NCBI GenBank assembly: GCA_015680685.1
Contig: MNCI01006820.1
Span: 177,127-227,538 of the forward strand
Length of the DNA: 50,412 nt
Reading direction: 5' to 3'
Source: Gnetum montanum
Taxonomy: Eukaryota; Streptophyta; Gnetopsida; Gnetales; Gnetaceae
The notes under the pieces are model-generated. The model did not search any database, was not told the origin of the DNA, and saw nothing but the letters and a program-made list of their open reading frames with translations. Positions 20,807-29,626 of the stretch are shown piece by piece. The stretch's first letter is position 1. Every line of letters begins with the position of its first letter. The translations under genes were made by a program, and so were the position numbers.

Positions 20807-21344
20807 TGATGATTCATCATCTTGTTAGGTCCTGAAGTCAAATATGCAATGTTGGAGCCCTAACATCGGATACTCGACATCAGAGCCAACAAGTGACATC
20901 AGATATTTGACATCGCCTCATCTGGGTTTGCCTATAAATATAGCACTTGGGCACTCAATTGTGACAATATGTAGTATGTAGGAAGTAGGGAGAAAGTTTT
21001 AGTTTTTAGTTTCTCTTCCTTAGAGATTGTTATTCCAAATGCATGCCCGTAGTGTGATGTCTGTAATCATATGACACCATTGTTTGAGTGTGATGTACTT
21101 GCACACATTACATGACTGGCAATAAAGATCAAGATTACTCCCATCATTGTAGCATCCACTTAGATTATTATTACTTTTAATTATTAATTATTTACTACTT
21201 TCTTTAGTTAAATTTTTCCATTTATTGCTATTTACTATTCCTATTATAAAGCAGAATCCATACACCTTAATCACGAGCGTTTAACTGTAGATTCTTGGTA
21301 ATCCAAAACTATATTGTCTGGCATAACCAATGACATCCGCTTGG
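20807..21344 (+). mobile_element. Element A 3' LTR, left part
   Basis: TGATGATTCATCATCTTGTT through TATAAATA (20933-20940) and the AATAAAG block to CGCTTGG, where the Tat-like element is inserted. It continues at 38424. It aligns with 12465-12993 of the 5' LTR. Confidence 0.88.
21340..21344 (+). repeat. Target-site duplication of the Tat-like element (left)
   Basis: CTTGG before the LTR. The same five bases are at 38419-38423 after the other LTR, and the element A 5' LTR has a single CTTGG at the same place. Confidence 0.9.
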
Positions 21345-22143
21345 TGTAACAACGAAAAATGTTGGCAGCTGGAAAATGCCAAACAAAATTCCGTGTACAC
21401 AGTTTTGACCATGGATCCGTGCGAGGGCTATGTTGGAAAAATGAATCCACGGCACCCTGAACAGTCTTGTCGATCAGACAGGGACTTACTAAATCAGTAA
21501 ACCGATGGAAATCACAAATGTTGCATGGAATGATTTGATTCGACGAGTCACAAAAATGAGAGAAAAGCAATGTAGATGAATTATAATGATGATAACGCTA
21601 ACACGATAAGAGGAGGCAGAAACAAGAGAAATGCGTGGTTTCAAGATCTACGCTTTGACTTGAAGAATAAATATTTTGTATACCACGTTACAGTGGGGAG
21701 ACCCTGATTACTTGATGTGAAGCAAACACAAAATAACAAGAAAACTATCCAAGCAGAAGTACAGAATGAAGTCCGATCTACCTCATAGGCCAGAGATGGG
21801 ATGCAAGGAAGGTCAAGTACTGACGTCTATCGATCAACTGTTTCTGATCAATAGAAACTCACAAACCACACCGGATGATCTCTTGATCTCTGATTTGCTC
21901 CTTTGCCTTAGGTAGTCTTTGCTCGAAACTTCCGACGATCACCAATGGAGAAAGTTGTGTCTTCGCCAAAGGGGTAATCGCTCCTACTGCCAATGCTCAA
22001 GCGAAATGTCTCTTGTCTCTCTAAGAAAATGATGCTGCCAAACAATTACCAGAAAAATAATGCTCCTCTCTCTCTCTCTCTCTCTATGTTTGTCTCCGTG
22101 TTGTTCTGTTTGTCTGTCTTCTGTATGTTTTCGCTAACTGAAG

Positions 22144-22151
22144 TATTTATA
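22144..22151 (-). promoter_or_regulatory. TATA box, Tat-like 3' LTR
   Basis: TATTTATA on the plus strand (TATAAATA on the minus strand) with CC upstream. The same box is at 37625-37632 in the 5' LTR, the one that would drive the element. Confidence 0.75.
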
Positions 22152-22234
22152 GGTTTGACGACGTGTGGAGAAGGTCTGGCCATGATGACACGTGTTTCAA
22201 ACCTTTCGAAATGCCATCGACCTAACCATCTTTG

Positions 22235-22770
22235 TGTTGAACTTTGTGATTACGCACAATACACTTATTTGCGTACTATGCGTGTAAATAACAGATGTGC
22301 GTCGGGCATGTCTCAGCTGACTTTGGGCTACATTACGCTCATTCGCGTTGCGTTGCGTGCAAGAGCGTAACAAAGCATGAAAACAATGGATTCAAGCTGT
22401 TTTACGCTCGTTTGCGCCACCAAGCGTAGTGAAGCGTAAACAATGATTAGCTTGGCGATGCATTACGCTGAGATACGCTACGTTGCGTAATGAGCGTAAG
22501 ATGAGCTATCCGCACGCCAAGAGAAAAGAGTTGATTTGTTGCGCTTCCTTGGACTTTGCCTTTGACTTTTTCGAAGCTCATTACACTGCTATGCGTGACA
22601 GAGCGTAAACTCGGCCTTGGACAAAAGACTTAGCAAAATATACAAGAATTCGCATATTACACTGCTTAAGCCTCTCTAGATGCCGAAGTAAGTCACCTTC
22701 CGATACTAGACTATGTTGAACAGAATCATGCTAAGCGTCATTACGCTACATCGCATGATATAGCGTACAA
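22235..22770 (-). promoter_or_regulatory. U3 cluster of TTACGC/GCGTAA motifs
   Basis: About ten exact copies of the hexamer in either orientation, plus variants such as TTACAC and GCGTAC, often in opposed pairs (TTACGCT...AGCGTAA). All lie upstream of the TATA box. The other LTR keeps most of them (37735-38250). The spacing suggests a multi-site enhancer; the binding factor is unknown. Confidence 0.5.
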
Positions 22771-22910
22771 AGATAAAACATAGTGATGTTGGAAATCTGT
22801 AATTCGGTCATGTATTCGTGCCTTGTTCTCCCTTCTGGAATTCGGTCATGTATTCGTGCCTGATCGCGAATCTTTGCCTGAGGCCGACTCATAATTTTCA
22901 TGGTGTTTCA

Positions 22911-22923
22911 ATGGCCCCTCTTT
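22911..22923 (-). other. Polypurine tract of the Tat-like element
   Basis: On the minus strand, AAAGAGGGGCCAT directly precedes the LTR start TGAAAC: a typical PPT. Confidence 0.85.
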
Positions 22924-24072
22924 GTTGACGGTTAGAGGGCTTGCCCGAAAGACGTCGACAAAGAATACGAAACACCGGATTGGTAAAAGTACCAACAGTG
23001 TCCATCGATGGCCACTCAAGTGTTGCCCTGTCAACATAGAAGAGCAAGGATGGAGGGCATGGGAGATAAGATGATTTGGCAGGAAACAGGTTCGGGGAAG
23101 ACTCAAATGAGTTAGGATGGCGGAAGTATGGAATACGCTCATTGAACACACAGAAATGTATGCATACTTATATTAACAAGAATGCTTTCAGAAGAGCATA
23201 GCGAATCAGTCTGAGATTTCTCTGTTACAGACTATAGCAGGAATGCTTGCAAAAGGAGCACAGCGCGTCACTTCTGCGATATCTCTGCTATGACATTTAA
23301 TTGTGTTACGCTAGTTTGTGGACTTGATGGCAATGCGAGTGCGGAAAACGGGTGCTTGCGTATGTAGCTTTTGCATACAAGAAGTAGATGGTAGGGATGA
23401 AGCGGATTAAGAGCCAAGGGTAGGGTCACAAGGGGAAGAGGGATGCACTTCTAAGTGGATAGGCTAACCTGAGCAGCAATTTCAAAACGCTGTTTGTACT
23501 TTACCATTCAGATGAATGCACCTTTCAACGATGTCCTCGAAGCAAGTAACCTACAACCACAGAAGAAAACAGAGGATGCCATTGTCTGTGCAAACTAGAG
23601 GCGAGGTTGTTGAAACAAGTGCTATTAGAGGCAAGATGAAGTGATCGGGCCATGAAGGAGGAACCGCAGCACGAGGCCTGAGTTTTCACCCTTAACGCTC
23701 GGCCCAACATATCATCGCCAAAGAACATCAGACTCAGCGCATATGACTGGTTGTGCAAAGAACCGGCCAGATGAATCTGTGAAGCCAGAGCCTAATAGCG
23801 ATGATGAATGGAGATCCCCAAAGCCGTGGTTGATGAGAACGCCTTTGGGGCTCCGGACAGCGAAACGAACCTCTCAGAGGCACCACCACTGAAATGGGTG
23901 CAGTGACGGTATCTCTGAGGGATCAGTAGTATGCCCTTCGGCACATCCGAGGAATCAGTAGGATGCCGGTGAGGTAGTGACGCTGGGACTGTCCCAGCAT
24001 CCCATCCCACGTATGTTGCAGCTGCACAAAGATAATCACGCTCTCTTGAGTTGCATGAGAGCATTTTGTGAG
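22924..24072. other. Tat-like element, region between PPT and minisatellite
   Basis: No gene is recognised. Open frames on the minus strand (22846-23151, 22898-23149, 23525-23758) have no motif I can name and overlap each other in different frames. Tat elements can carry an antisense ORF here; I see none with convincing coding character. Confidence 0.4.
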
Positions 24073-24565
24073 CCTCAGTTTTAAGTCTTGGGAGACTGTC
24101 ATTGTTGATTTTAAGTCTCAGCAGACCATGGTCCCAGTTTAAAGTCTGGGCAGACCGAAAAATGCTAGTTTTACGTCGTAGTGGATGGTGGTGAGGCTGA
24201 TTTATGGTCTCAGCAGACCGTGCTGCGGATGTCAGTTTTATGTCATGACCCAGGGACACTTCTGTGCTAGTTTTATATCTCAGCAGATGGTTACTTACCT
24301 TTTTCAGTTTTATGTCATGATGGACAGCCGATGCCAGTTTAGCTTCGTGGCGGACGCATGCAAAAGATGCCAATTTTTTGTCTTGGTGGACCTGTATAAC
24401 ATTGCCAGTTTTACGTCGTAGCGGACGGTCACAACTTGCCAGTTTTGCATCGTGGCGGATGGTTAGTACCAGTTTAGCGTCGTGGCGGACGCGTGAAGGG
24501 AGTGCCAATTTTACGTCGTAGCGGACGTTTGTTGCCAGTTTAGCGTCATAGCAGACGATGATGGC
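24073..24565. repeat. Minisatellite of about 15 hairpin-core units
   Basis: About 15 units each start A(G/A)TTTTA and carry a core such as GTCGTAGCGGAC, GTCTCAGCAGAC or GTCATGATGGAC. They are separated by unrelated spacers of about 8-16 bases ending GCC. The two ends of each core can pair (GTC with GAC; GTCT with AGAC in several units). The 263-residue minus-strand open frame over 23792-24583 is mostly translation of this array (HDAKLA-like repeats), not a recognised protein. It lies just downstream of the integrase end on the minus strand. Confidence 0.8.
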
Positions 24566-24594
24566 CATGCCTGATGTATACACTGGAGATGCAA

Positions 24595-26254
24595 CTATAT
24601 GTAGTACCGCTTCAGATATATATGATTGACAGCATTTGGTAACTCGTTGCCGTCAACATCCACTAACTTGAATGCTCCACTACTATACGCATCAATCACC
24701 AAGAAAGGGCCCTCCCAGTTTGCAGAGAATTTGCCTACTGGTTCACGAACAGCTTTGAGAACTAAATCTCCCTTCTTGATCGGACACTGCTAAAGATTGT
24801 GACGATGTTTTTGCCTCTGCTTATCTTGATACTTTTCGATTGTATCAAGCGTCTGTATTCATTTCTCTTCTACTAAGTCCAAATCCATAATCCGGGACTC
24901 GGTGTGTTGAGCCTCATTTATAATCGTGGAGAGGACCATTCTCAGAGAAGGAATTTGCAACTCGAGAGGCAGCACTGCTTCAGATCCGTAGACTAGGCTA
25001 TAGGGCGTACTGTCTGTAGCCGTCCTACATGTAGTACGATACGCCCATAGCACATAGAGGATTTTTTCGTGCCACCGTCTCTTGTTGCTGTCGAGCATCT
25101 TCTTGAGCAAATTGATGATGACTTTGTTTGTTGCTTCAGCTTGACCATTCACTTGCGGGTAGTAGGGCGAGGAAAAATATTGTTTAATGCCAAGGCTATC
25201 ACAGAAGGATTTAGTCTCCGTACTACTAAACTGTGGTCCATTGTCGGTCACGATAGTCATCGGGAGACCAAATCTGGTTACAATATTGTCTAAGATGAAA
25301 TGGAAAATCTGTTGGGATGTGATCTTCCTTAAAGGAATAGCTTCTACCCACTTCGTAAAGTACTCAGTTGCGGTAATTATGAAACTATGACCTGCAGAAG
25401 ATTTCGACGTGATGGGACCTATAATGTTTAGTCCCCATCGTTGAAAGGGCCATGTTATCTGAGTCGTATGTAACTCTGTAGGTGACACGTGTATAAGGTT
25501 TGCATGACGCTGACACGTGTCACAAGTTTTAACCTTTGTCAGGCAATCTTTTTCCATGCATGGCCAGTAGTACCCTAAGCGGCAAATTTTTGAAGCCATA
25601 GCCCGTGGTGCTACGTGTCCTCCGCATAATCCCTCGTGAACCTCGCCAACGATATGTTGTGCTTGGTCCTTATTAATGCAGGTAAGCAGCACGCCATCAA
25701 AAGAGCGTCTACAGAGAGTACTGTCTCCTATGATTATGTACTGCCTAGCTCGCTTGCGGATTACATCTTTTTGCATGCGTGTCAGTTCGTGCAGTAGCTC
25801 GCCTTGTAGGAGGTAAGTTTTAATGTTGTCATACCATTCTAGCGTGCTTTCTTTGAGAAGAGAAGATATGTGCGCAGCCTGAATGATAGGACCTATACAA
25901 TCTGTTATTAAAGTAGGACAAGTGTCGAGTAGATGTGAGGACACGTTTAAGGCCAGAGTAGCCAGTGCGTCGGCCAATGTGTTATCATTCCGTGACACGT
26001 GTTGGGCATCGATGATCGCGAATTGCTTCAGAAGATCTTTAGCGATATTGCAGTAGGGCTGCAAATGTGCAGCCTTGCAGGCGTAGACTCCTGTGATCTG
26101 ATTGATGACGAGCATCGAATCACCCCTAACTGCCAAGTGTCGAATATCTAGTTCGCTTGTAGCTAGTAATCCCCTGAGGAGCCCCTCGTACTCTACCACA
26201 TTGTTCGTACAGGGGAAGGTCAAGCGATAAGCGTGAAGATGCACATCCTCAGGT
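24595..26254 (-). pseudogene. pol: pol, second RNase H and integrase of the Tat-like element
   Basis: Minus strand, in order: archaeal-type RNase H (CTNNVVEYEGLLRGL, RGDSMLVINQ, HVSRNDNTLADALATLA); integrase zinc finger (EVHEGLCGGH ... CDTCQRH); core with ATEYFTKWVEA, VTDNGPQF and GQAEATNK. The first residue of the DDE triad is Glu instead of Asp, the other two are normal. TPYSLVYGSEAVLP follows. A stop at 24861-24859 (after VEEK) interrupts the frame, which then continues IQTLDTIEKY, with another stop at about 24792. It then shows WEGPFLVIDAY and NHIYLKRYY (GPY/F-type C terminus) and ends at 24595. The frame differs from the upstream RT frame because of an 8-bp tandem duplication at 26255-26270. 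Confidence 0.88.
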
Positions 26255-26270
26255 GATAGCGTGATAGCGT
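26255..26270. repeat. 8-bp tandem duplication that shifts the pol frame
   Basis: GATAGCGTGATAGCGT is two perfect copies of GATAGCGT. The RT-RNase H frame upstream and the integrase frame downstream differ by exactly the offset of one unit. Confidence 0.8.
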
Positions 26271-28097
26271 AATAACGGTGGCAGCACTGCCACCTCTAGC
26301 AGTTGAAGCTCTGTTGAAATACAACGTCACTTCGGGGCCTGTTAAGACAGGGCTTACACTATGTACATGTTCATCTGGGAACTCAGGCTCTATAGTTACG
26401 TGGTTGTTAATTGGTGACGTTACTAACTGGTCAGCTATCGCTTGGCCTTTCGTAGAAGATTGGCCAATATAATGCAGATCAAATTCTACCATGATAGCCT
26501 TCCAGCGAGCTATTTTACTACTTTCGTATAGGTTGTGCATAATGGCCCTAAGGATGTTATTTTTACAGATGATGTTAACTTGGCTACGGACAAAATAATG
26601 TCTACACTTTTTTAGAGTAAATACTAATGCTAGGCAATTACGCTCTACTTCGTTGTACCTCGTTTTGTACACACACAGAGCATGACTCAAGTAGTAGATG
26701 GGCACTTCCGACCCATCATCCCTCCTTTGGCAGAGTAATGCCGCTAACGCTACGTCCGAACTTGCGAGGTAAATGTAAAATGGTAGGTCCCTTTGTGGCT
26801 GGAAAACCGTTGGTAAGCGTTGGAGTTCCTTTTTTAGGCTGTCAAACGCACGCTGACAATTTTCCGTCCATTCGAAATTAACCCCCTTCTTAAGCAAATG
26901 TTGCATAGGGTGTAACTTGTCGGTTAATCTCAAGATGAACCGGCGTATAAATTGTAATCGTCCTTGTAACCCGCGTAATTGTTTGAGGTCTGTAGGAGGC
27001 ATTAACTCGACAATGGCTTTGACCTTATCAGGGTCAACTTGTATGCCAGTTTCTGACACCACAAACCCCAGCATGCATCTGGTTTTGACTCTGAATACGC
27101 ACTTCTTTGGGTTAAGCCGGAGCTCGTATTTGGAACATCTTTTGAGGACTAACTCTAGGTCTTCCGAATGATCTTCTGACTTCAAAGACTTAACTGCTAT
27201 ATCATCAACATAATCATTCAGTCTCCCTAAGAGGTAATCACTAAAGATGTATGTCATGGCTCGTTGATACATTGCTCTGGCATTTTTTAGGCCGAAAGGC
27301 ATCATGGTGTAGCAAAAGGTACCCCAGGGCGTCATGAACGTTGTGGTCAACTGATGTTCTGGGTTGATGCGAATCTGGTTATAGCCCGAAAAGCCATCCA
27401 TGAAGGACAGAAGCGCATGCCCAGCTATCGTATGGACTAGTTGGTCAATACTTGGTAGTGGGAAGTTATCCTTGATTGTGGCCTTGTTTAAATCTCAGAA
27501 GTCTATGCAGATGTGTATGCTTCCGATCTTCTTTGGGACGACTACAATGTTAGATACCCAATCCGAGTAATCGAATGCATGGATGAAACCAGCCTGATAC
27601 AGTTTGGTGATCTCATCACGCACAGCTAGCATGATCTCTGGCTTGATTTTTCGTACCTTTTGCCTAGTTGCTTTAATCTGCGGGTCTAAGATTATGTTAT
27701 GCTGAATTAACCTGGGATCTAGTCCTGGCATATCCTCGTATGACCACGCAAATACCGTAATGTTGTCTTGCAAGACCTGTTTTATGGAATCGTGCATTTT
27801 CTGGTCTAGTAAAGAACTAACCTTAAGCGTTTTGGCTTCACCCTTATGCGTAAGGATAGAAACCTCATTGAGGGGGTCTTCAGTTATATCCCCAGCCTCC
27901 AAGTCTAGCGTGCGCGTCGACTGTTCTGGCCATTCTAGGGACGTTTCTGACGTGGCTATGGTCACGTCGTCGAAGGGAGGGTGAGTTTCTACTAGCGTAG
28001 GATCGAATTGCCTAATTATTTTCCCGTATGGGCCTGTCAAAGTTAGAGGTGCTGAAAATGTTGCGTCCATTTGCCGACCGTCCTGCAAAATCGCCAA
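26255..28097 (-). pseudogene. pol: pol, reverse transcriptase and RNase H of the Tat-like element
   Basis: The first Met is at 28097. An N-terminal acidic region (VFAWSYEDMPGLD; usual Tat RT lead-in) leads to SDWVSNIVVVPKK and CIDF, then a stop at about 27497 where the family has Arg (CGA to TGA fits). The same frame resumes through DLNKAT, MDGFSGYNQI, TFCYTMMPFGLKNA and the catalytic YVDD (27201-27212). The thumb and connection follow (MLGFVVSETGIQVDPDK, LQGRLQFIRRFI), then RNase H (FYIYLASSD, RYNEVERNCLALVFTLKKCRHYF). The frame breaks at the duplication 26255-26270. No protease (Asp-Ser/Asn-Gly motif) precedes it; the antisense genes lie there instead. Confidence 0.9.
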
Positions 28098-28319
28098 ATG
28101 CGTAAATGATTAGGAGAAAGCATGACGTGGTGTTGTCGAACGTGGAAAGCTAACTGAATTTTGAATATTGTAAACAGGCTGTAATTAAAGCTACCTGATT
28201 ACGAGGCGATANCAAATTCCTAACTGTTACAAAGCGAGAAAAAGAGGAGCGGAAGATTGGAACATGTAGTTTTCAAAGACGTGAACGTGCGGAATTGTGA
28301 AGGTTTTGAAGTTGTGACA

Positions 28320-29487
28320 ATGGTGCCTAAAGCAAAAAGGAAGAACACGAAATTGGCTAAGATCGACTAGGTGTAAGAGAATTTGGAGCGCGCTTCACAG
28401 GCGGTGGTCGAAGTGAGGGACCCTACACCCTTGAACCGGTAGGCCATCTCTTGCGTATTTGTGTTATTCTAGCAGTGTTTATTGTTGTAGCGTTGTTCGC
28501 GTAAATGAGGGTTTTAGACTATGGACCTCACGTTAAGACGAGGGTTTAATGGGGTTGTGTCTATCGCCGTTGTCAGGGACAAACCTTGCGCTGTTGCAAG
28601 GGTTTGGGCGATTTCGGCATGGATAACTAAGCGTAATTTGTAGGTTTTTTTGTATTTAAACATGCAAATGTGAATCTAAATGTTGATCTATGCATTACGT
28701 TTTCTATACAGTATTATGCTAAAGCCTATTTTGATTGTCTTGGATATTGTTAGGGTTCTATGCTGTATAAACCTGATCGTGCCTAATGTCCCTCCCCCGC
28801 AAACTCGGTTGTATGGGAAGGCCATATGGTTTCTAAAGGGCGCGCTGGAGTTTCTACAGTTCTTACTGCGCAACTACAACGTTATTATATGGTCTAATTT
28901 GTCAGGTGATATTGCTGGTGCCATTCTTGAGCACCTGCTAGTGGGTTCTGCACAGGGGATTCTAGCTTTCTTGACAGATGGAGCCATCGATACTAGACAT
29001 CCCGAGGACCGAGAACTTAGCGCTCGAGGTTTGAGGTGCTTAAGTTGGATCTGGGAAATGGCCCAGTTTAGTTGCTACCACGCATATAACACTTTGTTCG
29101 TGGCCCATCATGTCTCGACCTACTTCCAGAACCCAGTAGGCACTGTGTATTATTCAGGCGGGTAAGTAGTTTTGTTGACTGTATTTTTGTTATATGTCTG
29201 TTGTCTGGGTTTTGCAAAGCGTAAGATAAGCCTATGTGGTATGGTACAGGTTTTTTATTCATGAGAACAGGTTAGTAGGAGATGGTGATACGTTGTCATG
29301 GACCGAAACGGAAATAAAGGCGTTTACCTCAACTAGCAATGTACGCGCTAGTGTGATGGGGCAGATCAGCTTCAACATTCATGAGTACCCCACCTGCTAT
29401 GCTGACGCTTTTGAAAATTCCCAGAATCTCGGGTGGCTACATGATGACTGTACCTTGGATCCGCCCCTTACCGTTGAGGACATGTAG
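28320..29487 (+). pseudogene. Antisense gene part 1: HAD/FCP1 (NIF)-like phosphatase, inactive
   Basis: Exons 28320-28438, 28712-29161 and 29250-29487 join in frame through GT-AG introns of 273 and 88 bp (CCG/GTAGGC, TACAG/T; GG/GTAAGT, TACAG/G). The basic N terminus (MVPKAKRKNTKLAKI) has two stops in exon 1. Exon 2 shows KPILIVLDI..VLC, the place of FCP1/NIF motif I (DxDG/NGxL). The first Asp is kept and the second is lost. Then EFLQFLLRNYNVIIWS (family: FLkfl..nf.VgIWSS), and NTLFVAHHVSTYFQNP where the family has TLLVDDSPYKALLNP, so the acidic pair is gone. Exon 3 continues to a TAG after LTVEDM. It is antisense to the retroelement, just upstream of pol. Family call by motif order; probably a captured host gene or an element-specific descendant. 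Confidence 0.6.
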
Positions 29488-29626
29488 AGGAAACTTCCCC
29501 CATTTCCTTTGCCATTTGGACCTGGTAAAACTACTGTGTATTTTATTGTTGCGTGGTGTAGTTGTGAATTGTAAACGTTGCGTAATAGTATTTTTATTTG
29601 ACCTGTGTCTTACATTGTTTAGTCAG

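Larger units (their letters stand above)
21345..22910 (-). mobile_element. Tat-like element 3' LTR
   Basis: 1566 bp. On the minus strand U3 runs from 22910 to about 22115, TATAAATA is at 22151-22144, and R/U5 follows with a (CT)n-type microsatellite on the plus strand at about 22064-22085. U3 holds about ten exact GCGTAA/TTACGC hexamers. It differs from the other LTR by a replacement near 22801-22822, where a copy of the neighbouring ATTCGGTCATGTATTCGTG takes the place of about 45 bases. Confidence 0.9.

Noticed and set aside
22064-22085. CT microsatellite as a regulatory element
   Set aside because: Length differs between the two LTRs in the way expected of slippage, and no functional context can be shown.
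24073-24565. CRISPR-like repeat-spacer array
   Set aside because: The cores are degenerate, the spacers are short and unequal, and the array is inside a plant retrotransposon. It is a minisatellite.
23792-24583. 263-residue minus-strand ORF as a novel protein
   Set aside because: Most of it is the translation of the minisatellite; the repeated HDAKLA peptide follows the DNA repeat, and the flanks have no recognisable domain.
25069-27171. Plus-strand ORFs of 64-84 residues opposite pol
   Set aside because: They are antisense shadows of conserved RT/RNase H/integrase coding, without own motifs or splice sites.
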